In this document: positions 9,449 through 18,332 of the stretch, piece by piece
Numbering within the stretch: position 1 is the first letter of the stretch
How the letters are laid out: the number at the start of each line of letters is the position of its first letter
NCBI GenBank assembly: GCA_937139495.1
Contig: CAKZQC010000050.1
Location: 20,403-84,402, forward strand
Length of the DNA stretch: 64,000 nt
Direction of reading: 5' to 3'
Origin: an uncultured Saprospiraceae bacterium
GTDB lineage: Bacteria; Bacteroidota; Bacteroidia; Chitinophagales; Saprospiraceae
Notes under the pieces: generated by a model
Told to the model about the DNA's origin: nothing
Databases searched by the model: none
What the model saw: the letters and a program-made list of their open reading frames with translations, nothing else
Translations under genes and position numbers: made by a program

Positions 9449-10639
9449 TTGACCAACAAAAATAACAAAATATACGTACTTGCAGCTTGCCGAACACCTA
9501 TCGGCAAGCTTTATGGCAGTCTTTCGGGCATTCGCCCTGATGATTTGACCGCATTAGTTATCACTGATTTGCTCCAGCAATCAAAAGTAGATGCTAGCCA
9601 AATAGACCATGTCATGTTGGGCTGTGCCAACCAAGCTGGAGAAGACAATCGCAATATTGCCCGTCAGGCAAGTATATTGGCAGGACTTCCTATGTCCACC
9701 AATGCAGTGACCTTCAATTCACTTTGTGCCTCTGGAATGGAGGCGATTATTTCGGCCGCTCGAACCATCTACACCAACGAAAATGATGTGGTGATAGCGG
9801 GCGGGGTCGAAAGTATGAGCCGTAGCCCGTGGGTGGTGAATCGCACAAATGGCGACCGATACGATAGCACGATTGGTTGGCGGTTTGTCAATCCTAAGAT
9901 GGCGGCTATCTGTCCGACCTTGTCGATGCCCGAAACGGCAGAGTTGTTATCTGATAAAATGAATATTACCAAAGCGGCACAAGATAAATATGCTTACGAA
10001 AGCAGACAAAAATATCAGGCGGCACTGGCGGCTAATATTTGGCAAGAAGAAGTAGTGCCTGTGGTGACCGAACGTAAAATTTGCACCAAAGATGAACAAC
10101 ATCGGTTGTTATCTTTAGAATTGCTCTCAAAATTGCCTACTTTAGTTCCCGATGGGCAATATATTACCGCAGGTAATGCTGCTCGTGTAGGCGATGGTGC
10201 TGCATTGGTGGTCTTGGCTTCTGCTGATTTTGTTGCCAAACATCAGTTGTCACCCATTGCTGTTCTGAAGAACTGGGCAGTTGGTAGTTGTCACCCGTCC
10301 GATATGGGATTGGCGGCAGCCGTAGCGGCTCAAAAATTATTGACTAAAAGTAAGTTAACTATTGACGAAATAAATCGCTTGGAAATAAATGAATCATTTG
10401 CGGTACAAACCTTGGCATGCCAACAGCAATTGGGTGCCAATCCTGCTCTTACCAACGTGCAAGGTGGTGCCTTGTCTATGGGCAACCCGATTGGTATGGG
10501 AGCTGCTCGATTGGTCGTGTCGTTGGCTCATCAACTCAAAAGAATGCCGAACCTACAATATGGCTTGGCAGCTACAAGCGCAGGGCTAGGTATTGGCAAT
10601 GCTATTTTATTAGAATCGTGTTATGGAAAAAAGGTTTAA
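9449..10639 (+). CDS. Thiolase-fold protein with altered active site
   Basis: A 396-residue protein with full-length thiolase organisation, closest in look to acetyl-CoA acetyltransferase or 3-oxoadipyl-CoA thiolase. The acyl-accepting cysteine is present (FNSLCASGMEA, Cys93) and so is the NEAF-type motif (NESFA, from Asn314). However, the GHP motif reads GNP (Asn346 where the catalytic His should be), and the second cysteine of the CxGxG motif is Ser377 (ATSAGLGIG). Two of the canonical catalytic residues are therefore replaced, and ordinary thiolysis or Claisen condensation is doubtful. The start is TTG at 9449, as no ATG is available in frame before the conserved N terminus. The 3' end overlaps the next gene by 17 bases, so the two are probably cotranscribed. 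It could be a non-catalytic or repurposed thiolase. Confidence 0.85.
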   Translation: MTNKNNKIYVLAACRTPIGKLYGSLSGIRPDDLTALVITDLLQQSKVDASQIDHVMLGCANQAGEDNRNIARQASILAGLPMSTNAVTFNSLCASGMEAIISAARTIYTNENDVVIAGGVESMSRSPWVVNRTNGDRYDSTIGWRFVNPKMAAICPTLSMPETAELLSDKMNITKAAQDKYAYESRQKYQAALAANIWQEEVVPVVTERKICTKDEQHRLLSLELLSKLPTLVPDGQYITAGNAARVGDGAALVVLASADFVAKHQLSPIAVLKNWAVGSCHPSDMGLAAAVAAQKLLTKSKLTIDEINRLEINESFAVQTLACQQQLGANPALTNVQGGALSMGNPIGMGAARLVVSLAHQLKRMPNLQYGLAATSAGLGIGNAILLESCYGKKV

Positions 10640-11810
10640 TAAATTACTGGAACAAGGACAAACCTTAGTTGACGAGATTTATAATCACCCACTAATTCAT
10701 TTTTGGTGGCACCCGATTTATTCTATCTTGTCTGATATGATCAACAACTACAACAAACGGCGAGTAGCTCGATTGGGTGCAGCCTTGGCATATTATACTA
10801 TATTTTCACTGCCTGCTATTATTATTGTTATTGTTGGTTTGGTGGGTTTCTTTTTGGGCGAAGCTGCTGTACGAGGCGAAGTGTATGGCTCGCTGGTTGA
10901 TTTTGTAGGGCAAGATGCTGCCGTGCAGATAGAAGCCGCTGTACGCAATACGGGTACCACGGACACCAACTGGTGGGCAGCAGTACTAGGAATTAGTTTA
11001 TTGATGTTTGTCGCTACGGGGCTTTTTTATGCCTTGCAAGAAACTCTTAATCTGATATTTGAGGTACAGGAAGTCGAACATAGTGGTATCCGGATTCTCG
11101 AAACCATTATCAATCGCTTATTATCGCTCGGTATGATATTTAGTTTGGGTGGACTGCTGATTGTATCTATTATACTCAATGCTGTTTTATTGGAATTGAG
11201 TACTTATATCAATGCCAATCAAGCATTTGTAATTAGTAAAATACCAGAACAACTCAGCTTTTTGATCAATTATATTGAATACTTTACCGATTATTTTTTG
11301 GTATTGCTCAACTTTATTTTGTCCATTTTCATCATCATGCTGTTTTTTATTATGCTCTATCGCATTTTGCCAGCGGTCAAGATTCCTTGGCGATTTGTTT
11401 TTGGTGGAGCATTGTTCACGTCCGCTTTGTTCTGGATTGGCGAATTGCTAATAGGCTTGTACCTTAAACAGGCTACCGTTATTTCGGCTTATGGTGCTGC
11501 GGGTTCCTTGATTGTCGTCTTAGTTTGGGTATATTATTCTGCTCAAATTATTTTTTTGGGAGCCGAGTTTATTCGAGCATTGACGAAGTACAAAGATTAT
11601 ACAATGTTGCCAAAGCGTTTCGCTGTCCGTCGCCAAAACATCAGTACTACCAATGAAGATTTGACCAATATTACTCCACCTGATACCGATGAATCCTTGC
11701 CTATTGAAGTACTATTGCCACTTGACCAACCAATAGACGTTACCATCAAAAAAGCAGTATTAAAAGAAGAAGAACCACCGAAGGAAGACAAATCAAATGA
11801 TGTGGAATGA
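10623..11810 (+). CDS. YihY/BrkB family membrane protein
   Basis: A 395-residue integral membrane protein of the YihY/virulence factor BrkB family (once mislabelled RNase BN). The N-terminal segment RRVARLGAALAYYTIFSLPA is the family signature, followed by the periplasmic loop with GQDAAVQIEAAV and about six membrane helices, ending at FLGAEFIRALTKYK. A hydrophilic, acidic tail of about 65 residues (Thr/Pro/Glu/Asp rich) extends into the cytoplasm. The start overlaps the 3' end of the thiolase-like gene, which indicates translational coupling. The transport or envelope role of the family is not settled. Confidence 0.9.
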   Translation: MEKRFNKLLEQGQTLVDEIYNHPLIHFWWHPIYSILSDMINNYNKRRVARLGAALAYYTIFSLPAIIIVIVGLVGFFLGEAAVRGEVYGSLVDFVGQDAAVQIEAAVRNTGTTDTNWWAAVLGISLLMFVATGLFYALQETLNLIFEVQEVEHSGIRILETIINRLLSLGMIFSLGGLLIVSIILNAVLLELSTYINANQAFVISKIPEQLSFLINYIEYFTDYFLVLLNFILSIFIIMLFFIMLYRILPAVKIPWRFVFGGALFTSALFWIGELLIGLYLKQATVISAYGAAGSLIVVLVWVYYSAQIIFLGAEFIRALTKYKDYTMLPKRFAVRRQNISTTNEDLTNITPPDTDESLPIEVLLPLDQPIDVTIKKAVLKEEEPPKEDKSNDVE

Positions 11811-11835
11811 TAATTGTCTTTTTTCTTAGATGCAA

Positions 11836-11992
11836 TAGAGGTTATTACGAATAAATTCGTAAAGCGACGAAAATATCTTTTTTCGAGTAGGCAGCGTCAA
11901 GTACTCAATTTCGTAGCTAGGGCTACGAATTTCCGTCTTTCCTTGCTACTCAAAAAAATCTATCTCGCCAACTCTATTCGTAATAACCTCTA
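11836..11992. repeat. 157-bp hairpin-forming repeat element (MITE-like)
   Basis: Perfect 18-bp terminal inverted repeats, TAGAGGTTATTACGAATA at 11836-11853 and its reverse complement at 11975-11992, bound this element. Further inside, TTCGTAGC pairs with GCTACGAA around the centre, and GAGTAG-rich arms pair imperfectly, so the whole unit can fold into one long hairpin. It has no coding capacity and fills the gap between the YihY gene and the MORN-caspase gene. A fragment similar to its end (TTAGAGGTTATT) is seen near 18335. Confidence 0.7.
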
Positions 11993-12032
11993 ATAAATTG
12001 AATGCCTTTCTTAGGCTATACTAACCAAAATT

Positions 12033-13262
12033 ATGATGAAACCCTATACGACTGCCAATACCCTGTACCTAACCTTTTTGTTCTTACTTATTTCTATCTC
12101 GGTCTATGCTCAAACAGGCTGTACTACGGGAGATTGCAACAACGGAAAAGGACGCTTCGTGTACTCCAATGGAGATAAATATATTGGGGAATTTAAAGAC
12201 GGCTTACCCGATGGTAGAGGCGTTTATCACTACAACAACGGTGATGTATATAAAGGGCAATGGCTCAAATCAAAACGACAGGGTTATGGCACTTTTACTT
12301 GGCGCAATGGTGATACTTATATTGGCGAATATGCCAACCATGAACGTAATGGAGAAGGTACCTATGTATTCGCCGATGGCTCAGAACAAAAAGGTATTTG
12401 GAAAAATGGTCGATTTACGGAAGTATCCAAAGAGCAAAAAACAATCGTAGTAGATGCTGAAGAAGAAGAAGACACAAAAACAGATCCTTTCGCAGCAGTT
12501 AGTGCGGCTCCAGAAAAATATGTCGGCAAATACTTCAAAGCATTGGCGAATATTGATACCCAACAGAAAAGAACAGCACTCATTATTGGCAATAGTGCTT
12601 ACACAAGCACGCCACTCAAAAACCCCGTCAATGATGCGATTGCGATAGCGGAAGAGCTTCAGCGCTCTGGATTTGACTCTTATGTTTATACCAACTTGGA
12701 TCAAAAAACAACCAAAAAAGCAATTCGTGAATTTGGTCAAAAACTGAAGGAAAGAGGTGGTGTAGGATTGTTTTATTATGCAGGACATGGACTGCAAGCA
12801 GAAGGTAGAAACTATCTTATTCCTGTCAATGCAGAAATAAAAAAAGCACAAGACATTGAGTTCGAATCTGTTGATTTGGGTCGTGTATTGGTCGAGCTCG
12901 AATATGCAGAAAATGACATGAATATTCTTATTTTAGATGCTTGTAGAGACAATCCTTACAAGGAAGAATTTGAAAAATCAAAATACAGTAGCTACAATGG
13001 ATTAGCATCTATCGGCTCTGCTCCGTACAATACATTTATTGCTTTTTCGACCGCTCCCGGCTATGCGGCACTAGATGGCGATGGCACCAACGGACTCTAC
13101 ACACAAGAACTGCTCAAGGCGATACACGAAAAAGGTTTGGGACTAGAAGAAGTGTTCAAGCAGGTTCGAAAAAACGTCCGAACAACGTCCGAAGGTTTAC
13201 AAATCCCATGGGAAAGCTCTTCTGTTGAAGATGATTTTTATTTCAAAAAAACAGTAGAATAG
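12033..13262 (+). CDS. Secreted MORN-repeat caspase-like (C14) protein
   Basis: A 409-residue protein with a signal peptide ending near VYAQ (residue 27). About four MORN repeats follow (residues 36-125; for example GDKYIGEFKDGLPDGRG and GDTYIGEYANHERNGEG), then an acidic linker (140-160), then a caspase-like peptidase C14 domain from about 180. The catalytic dyad is visible: His252 in YYAGHGLQ and Cys304 in LDACRDNP. The export signal implies activity in the periplasm or outside rather than classic cytosolic metacaspase function. Met2 (12036) is an equally possible start. It lies 30 bases ahead of the sensor kinase gene and may be cotranscribed with it. The substrate is unknown. Confidence 0.9.
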   Translation: MMKPYTTANTLYLTFLFLLISISVYAQTGCTTGDCNNGKGRFVYSNGDKYIGEFKDGLPDGRGVYHYNNGDVYKGQWLKSKRQGYGTFTWRNGDTYIGEYANHERNGEGTYVFADGSEQKGIWKNGRFTEVSKEQKTIVVDAEEEEDTKTDPFAAVSAAPEKYVGKYFKALANIDTQQKRTALIIGNSAYTSTPLKNPVNDAIAIAEELQRSGFDSYVYTNLDQKTTKKAIREFGQKLKERGGVGLFYYAGHGLQAEGRNYLIPVNAEIKKAQDIEFESVDLGRVLVELEYAENDMNILILDACRDNPYKEEFEKSKYSSYNGLASIGSAPYNTFIAFSTAPGYAALDGDGTNGLYTQELLKAIHEKGLGLEEVFKQVRKNVRTTSEGLQIPWESSSVEDDFYFKKTVE

Positions 13263-13292
13263 ATTACTTTTCTATTGTTTGAATAATAAGGT

Positions 13293-16200
13293 ATGTCTAG
13301 TATAAAAAAACGATTAACCGTTCGTATTGGAATCTGTTCACTGATAGCATTTTTTGCATTTGTTTTGGGTTTTGTCATTGAGCAAGCTGCCGACCGAAGC
13401 CCTGATGCTGCTACTTATACAGATGATTTAGAACAACAACTTCACCGCACAGAACTAGAAATCGAACAACTGTTCGACAATAGCAATTTCATGTACAATG
13501 CCGTGGAAGGTTTTCTGGTAGAAGATACTATTGTTAAGTATATCAACAAACCCTATACACTCATTATCTACAATGATAATGACTCCATCGTTTATTGGAA
13601 CAATAACAAGACACTACCACTCCAATCTCATATTCAATATAGCGAAGAAGCTTCTACCAAAAAATACGAACTAGGCGAATCGGTTTACCTCAAAAAAATA
13701 CGCCCTTACGATTTTACCATCAACCAAAAAACTTACTATTATAATGTAGTGGTTCTTATTCCCATCTACAAGCATTATTCCATTACCAATACTTATTTGC
13801 ACGATTATTTCCCACTAATGCCCGGTGATTTTTCTGAGCGTATTGCTATCAGTAGTACTCCTACAGCTTTCAAGATTAACGATAGTGCAGGCAATAATTT
13901 GGTCTATCTGACGGGCAAAACAAATGCCCCTTACCAATGGTATATTTTCTTTGCTGCCGTACTCTATTTTTTGGGTAGTATTGTAGTGCTTTTTATGATT
14001 TATTTTACTGCTACTGCTTTCGCTCAAAAACATAAACCGCTATTGGCGCTCTCTACTTTTTTGTTGGGAGTGTGTACCTTTCGTTTAGTGACCGTCATTT
14101 TTGATTTTCCGCTTGTAGCACACGACTATGCTTTATTCAATTATCGCCTATCGGATAGCAATGATGTTTGGCTTTACTCTTTGGGTGATTTCTTGATTGA
14201 TGTCAGTTTACTTTTGTTTTTCAGTCTCTTTGTTGGTAGAGAATTAGTAAAATACGTCCGCTTATCTGCTGCTTCCAAATTTCAGCAGTTAGCACTCGTT
14301 GCTTTTAGTTATCTATCTGTTTTTGTAGGTATTAGTTTCATACAATTCTCCTTGCGGGATATTGTTATGTCCTCTTATTTGTCGTTTGATTTCGACAATT
14401 TCTCCCAACTCGAATCCTTTACATTCTTGGGATTATTGGGAATTGGAGCTTTAAATATCTCCTATTTTTCCTTGACGTATTATGTCAACAAATTAGCCCT
14501 AGCGTACAAAATTCCGTTGCAAGAAAGAGTACTCAGCTTTAGTAGTATGTTGCTGCTTACGGTACTTGGCATTACTTACTTTCAATTTCCACACATTGAT
14601 ATATTGGTTATTTGCTTTTTTAGTATTGGTCATTTGTTTTTATTGCATCTGTTCTTGCAGAACAAAGCCACTTCGCTAGCATGGGTCAGTATTTGGTTGT
14701 TATTTTTCTCTAGTTTGCTTACGCTAATACTGGAGAATGCACAGATAGACAAAGATACTAAACTTCGGAAAGTTTATGCTGAAAAATTAGCGTTTGAGCG
14801 AGATTTGGAGGCAGAAGCAAATTTTGCACTGATTGCGCCAAAAATACTCGAAGACGGACTCTTAAAAATAGCCCTTAACAACCCCCTTTCTCCTTCGCCC
14901 AGAAAACAAGTCATTGACTTGATTACCTATCGTTATCTTGACAATTATTTCTTTGGAAAATATGACTACGAAGTCCATATTTATACCGAGCAGAAAAAAC
15001 CTTACAAAGGAGAGAAAAAACCTTATGAAGAGATTGCAGACTTGTTGCAAACCAGTACTATTACCTCCAATGATTATCTACAATTTTATTCCAATCCTAC
15101 TGGCAACTATTCTTATATTGCTCAGATTCCGATTGTACAAAATCAATCCTTTTTGGGCAATGTCGTTATTGAATTGACACCAAAACAAGAATTCAAAAAG
15201 GCTAATATTTATGTTGAATTATTGAGTAGAAATAAAGATAGGCTAGAAAATATTTTTAGTCAATATACTTACGCACTCTACAAGTTTGATAACCGCATTC
15301 AGACCAATGGCTCTATATTCAAAGCCGAATTGCCTTATAATTTCCCCAAACCTCCAATGGGGGAATATTTGATTGTAAAAAATGCCGACGATGTCGATAA
15401 CAACGACAACTACTTGCTGTATCGAGACAATCGAACAGGCAATAATATCAGCATTATTTTGCTGTCGCCAGAGAGTATCTATCAACCCTTTTCGGTCTTT
15501 GCTTATATCTTTTGTTTTGCACTATTTCTATTATTAATATTGCAATTCATTAATTCTACCTTCCGAAGAATCACTAAAATCAATCTACTTCAGGTTCTCT
15601 TTGAGCATTCGCTTCGAGAGCAAATCCAAAAAGGTATTTTGTTGGTTACGCTATCTTCTTTTGTAGCCATTGCATTGATTACGATTATGTATTATCGCTA
15701 CGATTATGCCGATTATCACAAGTCTAGATTACTGCGAAAAGTAACCAGCACCGCAAAAACAGCCAGTTGGCAAATTACGCAAAGTAAAGATTCTATTATT
15801 CAATTGCCTGATGCCAAAGAATTGGCAGACATTCACAAAATAGATGTCAATATTTACTCCTTAGATGGCGACTTAATTTCATCTTCCGAAAAAGTAGTTT
15901 TTGAACGGCATTTGATTAGTAAAAAAATGAATCCTGCGGCATTTATTAAGCTCAAGCAGGAACAACAAAACAAGGTTATTCAGTCTGAAATCATCAATCA
16001 ATTTGAGTACCTATCTGCCTATGTTCCGCTCAAAGATAAGCTAGGCAACACGGTCGCTTTTCTGAACTTGCCGTACGATTTGGCAAGCAATAATAACATT
16101 GGCTCGCAAGATGTAATTAAGTTTTTGGGTGCACTGCTCAACGTCTATGTACTGTTTCTATTACTAGCAGGCGTTGCTGCATTTATCATAGCCAGTTCGG

Positions 16201-17054
16201 TCACCTATCCCCTTTCGGTTATTGGCGAAAAGTTAGACAAAGTCAAATTAGGGCAAAAAAATGAACCCATCGAATGGGCAAATAAAGACGAGATTGGCGA
16301 ACTCGTAGAGCGCTACAATCACATGATTAAGGAGCTGGAAGACAACACCAAAAAACTCGCTCGATCACAACGGGAATCTGCTTGGCGGGAAATGGCAAAA
16401 CAGGTCGCCCACGAGATTAAGAATCCATTAACCCCCATGAAACTCAATATTCAGCTATTGCAACGGGTGGTCAATACCAAACCCGAAAAAGCACAACAAA
16501 TGGTCAATCGAGTGGCTTCTGCATTGATTGAGCAAATTGATAGTTTGGCACACATCGCTTCGGAGTTTTCTAATTTTGCCAAAATGCCTACGGCTAATAA
16601 CGAGACCCTTCATCTCAATACACTGGTGCAAAACGCCTATGAGCTTTTCCGTGAGGAAGAAAACATGGACGTATCCATAAAAATAACAGCGGAAGATTGT
16701 TATATCTTTGCAGATAGAACTCAAATAATGCGCGTACTCAACAACTTGCTCAAAAATGCTGTACAGGCAGTACCAGAAGACCAACAGGGCGAAATTAACG
16801 TACTACTGGCTCAGACCAAAACCATTGCGATTGTTAAGGTTAGTGACAACGGTGTGGGCATACCAGAGGAGCAAGCCGATGATATTTTTGTACCTAACTT
16901 TACGACCAAATCTTCTGGAACAGGTATTGGGTTGGCAATGTCGCAAAAGATTGTAGAAATGGCAAAAGGAAATATTTATTTTCAATCGGAAGTTGGCAAA
17001 GGCACTGATTTTATTGTCGAATTGCCGTTGATTCCACCGCCAAGCACAGATTAA
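13293..17054 (+). CDS. Large multi-membrane sensor histidine kinase (NtrY-like)
   Basis: A 1,253-residue membrane kinase. Residues 1-220 contain an N-terminal helix and an extracytoplasmic sensor-like region. About seven hydrophobic helices follow between roughly 215 and 480, then soluble parts and further helices near 730-830 and 940-970. After a HAMP segment (from about 966) comes the kinase core: H-box HEIKNPLTPMKL with the phospho-acceptor His1040, N-box LNNLLKNAVQAV near 1150, G1 DNGVGIP near 1186 and G2 SGTGIGLAM. The HEIKNPLTP form and HAMP arrangement resemble NtrY. No response regulator gene is adjacent, so its partner is elsewhere. It may be transcribed with the MORN-caspase gene just upstream. 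The signal sensed is unknown. Confidence 0.9.
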   Translation: MSSIKKRLTVRIGICSLIAFFAFVLGFVIEQAADRSPDAATYTDDLEQQLHRTELEIEQLFDNSNFMYNAVEGFLVEDTIVKYINKPYTLIIYNDNDSIVYWNNNKTLPLQSHIQYSEEASTKKYELGESVYLKKIRPYDFTINQKTYYYNVVVLIPIYKHYSITNTYLHDYFPLMPGDFSERIAISSTPTAFKINDSAGNNLVYLTGKTNAPYQWYIFFAAVLYFLGSIVVLFMIYFTATAFAQKHKPLLALSTFLLGVCTFRLVTVIFDFPLVAHDYALFNYRLSDSNDVWLYSLGDFLIDVSLLLFFSLFVGRELVKYVRLSAASKFQQLALVAFSYLSVFVGISFIQFSLRDIVMSSYLSFDFDNFSQLESFTFLGLLGIGALNISYFSLTYYVNKLALAYKIPLQERVLSFSSMLLLTVLGITYFQFPHIDILVICFFSIGHLFLLHLFLQNKATSLAWVSIWLLFFSSLLTLILENAQIDKDTKLRKVYAEKLAFERDLEAEANFALIAPKILEDGLLKIALNNPLSPSPRKQVIDLITYRYLDNYFFGKYDYEVHIYTEQKKPYKGEKKPYEEIADLLQTSTITSNDYLQFYSNPTGNYSYIAQIPIVQNQSFLGNVVIELTPKQEFKKANIYVELLSRNKDRLENIFSQYTYALYKFDNRIQTNGSIFKAELPYNFPKPPMGEYLIVKNADDVDNNDNYLLYRDNRTGNNISIILLSPESIYQPFSVFAYIFCFALFLLLILQFINSTFRRITKINLLQVLFEHSLREQIQKGILLVTLSSFVAIALITIMYYRYDYADYHKSRLLRKVTSTAKTASWQITQSKDSIIQLPDAKELADIHKIDVNIYSLDGDLISSSEKVVFERHLISKKMNPAAFIKLKQEQQNKVIQSEIINQFEYLSAYVPLKDKLGNTVAFLNLPYDLASNNNIGSQDVIKFLGALLNVYVLFLLLAGVAAFIIASSVTYPLSVIGEKLDKVKLGQKNEPIEWANKDEIGELVERYNHMIKELEDNTKKLARSQRESAWREMAKQVAHEIKNPLTPMKLNIQLLQRVVNTKPEKAQQMVNRVASALIEQIDSLAHIASEFSNFAKMPTANNETLHLNTLVQNAYELFREEENMDVSIKITAEDCYIFADRTQIMRVLNNLLKNAVQAVPEDQQGEINVLLAQTKTIAIVKVSDNGVGIPEEQADDIFVPNFTTKSSGTGIGLAMSQKIVEMAKGNIYFQSEVGKGTDFIVELPLIPPPSTD

Positions 17055-17060
17055 AGAATC

Positions 17061-17079
17061 CTAAGAGCATGTCTAAAAA
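17061..17079 (+). repeat. Stop-associated repeat motif (copy 1)
   Basis: CTAAGAGCATGTCTAAAAA lies 6 bases after the kinase stop codon. It is one of five sense-oriented copies of this motif found next to stop codons in the window. Confidence 0.55.
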
Positions 17080-17160
17080 CAGAGTACTTATTCGTCATTA
17101 TTTCATCAAAAAAATGAAATTTTCTATTCTTCCAATCCTTTTCAAAAACAACTACTTGAT

Positions 17161-17168
17161 TAGCTTTG
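17161..17168 (+). promoter_or_regulatory. Candidate -7 promoter box for porP/sprF-like gene
   Basis: TAGCTTTG matches TAnnTTTG, 63 bases before the ATG at 17232. No convincing -33 box was seen. Confidence 0.35.
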
Positions 17169-17231
17169 TTATAATCCGTACATTACGACCTATTTAATTT
17201 ATAATTCTCTTTTAATCAAAGATAAACGTTC

Positions 17232-18230
17232 ATGATAAAATATTTACTTAGCATAACCTTAGTCGTTTTTGTATTACCTGCTTTCGCTCAACAAGGTATG
17301 CAATACACGCAGTTTATGTTCAATAAACTGCAATTCAATCCTGCTTATGCTGGCACGAAAGGACACTTTGCCCTTTCTGCGATTTATCGCAAACAATGGC
17401 TCGGGATAGACCGAGCCCCACAGTCTGCCACACTAAATGCACACGGTGCTTTATTGGACAAAAAACTAGGCTTAGGGCTTTCGTTGAGTTACGACCAAAT
17501 CGGTTTTAGCAATCGAGTCAATATCGAAACGAACTACTCGTATATTATTCCTTTCAAGAATCGTTCTTTTTTGAGTTTAGGAATCCGTGGAGCCGCCTAC
17601 TACAACCAAATTCGTTGGGAAGATGCCGACATGATTGACCAGTTTGATGCAGCCATTCCGCTATCTAGTACTAGCAGTATTTTACCCAACTTTGGAGCAG
17701 GTGTTTATTATCAATCTCGCCGTTGGTACCTAGGGGTTTCGGTGCCACATATCTTCCGTAATCAAGGCGACTTTAATATTGCCAGCAATGGTGTTGTAGA
17801 ACCTGAATTTACGCAGCATTATTATATGATGACAGGCGTTGTTTTTCCGATTGCCAAAAATGTACAAATCCAACAAAATCTATTGCTCAAATACGTCGTC
17901 AATGCTCCATTAGCGACCGATATTAATATGAGCGTCGTTTTTCATGACAAGATACTATTGGGCTTGACCTACCGAGTCGGCGACTCTATAGATGCGATGC
18001 TACAATGGCAAATCAATAACCGTTTACGTATCGCAATTGCCTACGATTTTTCGGTCACTCAATTGCAGCAGTATAACAGCGGTTCCATCGAAGCTATGAT
18101 TGGCTACCAATTTGCACCGTCTAAAACCGAAAAAGACCCGCTACCGCTAGAGTTGGAAGAAGGCGAAACAGAAGAAGAACTTCAGCAGCGCAAAAAAGAT
18201 AAAGGCACTTACAACCACCGTTTTTTCTAA
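17232..18230 (+). CDS. PorP/SprF family type IX secretion protein
   Basis: A 332-residue outer-membrane beta-barrel protein. The signal peptide ends at PAFAQQ, and the mature protein begins with the family hallmark QYTQFMFNKLQFNPAYAGT followed by YRKQWLGI. Strand-rich segments run to about residue 300, and an acidic, charged tail (ELEEGETEEELQQ) ends the protein. PorP/SprF proteins work with the T9SS and help secreted proteins, often large adhesins encoded next door, reach the surface in gliding Bacteroidota. Here no adhesin gene is adjacent. A strong terminator follows, and the 3' end overlaps a stop-associated repeat motif. Confidence 0.95.
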   Translation: MIKYLLSITLVVFVLPAFAQQGMQYTQFMFNKLQFNPAYAGTKGHFALSAIYRKQWLGIDRAPQSATLNAHGALLDKKLGLGLSLSYDQIGFSNRVNIETNYSYIIPFKNRSFLSLGIRGAAYYNQIRWEDADMIDQFDAAIPLSSTSSILPNFGAGVYYQSRRWYLGVSVPHIFRNQGDFNIASNGVVEPEFTQHYYMMTGVVFPIAKNVQIQQNLLLKYVVNAPLATDINMSVVFHDKILLGLTYRVGDSIDAMLQWQINNRLRIAIAYDFSVTQLQQYNSGSIEAMIGYQFAPSKTEKDPLPLELEEGETEEELQQRKKDKGTYNHRFF

Positions 18231-18245
18231 AAGCGTGTCTAAAAA
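18227..18245 (+). repeat. Stop-associated repeat motif (copy 2)
   Basis: CTAAAAGCGTGTCTAAAAA includes the TAA stop of the PorP/SprF gene and precedes its terminator hairpin. Confidence 0.5.
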
Positions 18246-18258
18246 GCGTTTCCATTTT

Positions 18259-18310
18259 AAACAAAAAATAGCAAGCAACAATTAATTTGTTGCTTGCTAT
18301 TTTTGTTTGA
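18259..18310. terminator. Bidirectional hairpin terminator
   Basis: AAATAGCAAGCAACAA pairs perfectly with TTGTTGCTTGCTATTT, and A- and T-rich flanks lie on both sides. It serves the convergent PorP/SprF gene and enoyl-CoA hydratase gene. Confidence 0.9.
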
Positions 18311-18332
18311 AACTATCCGTATTAATTAGAGG

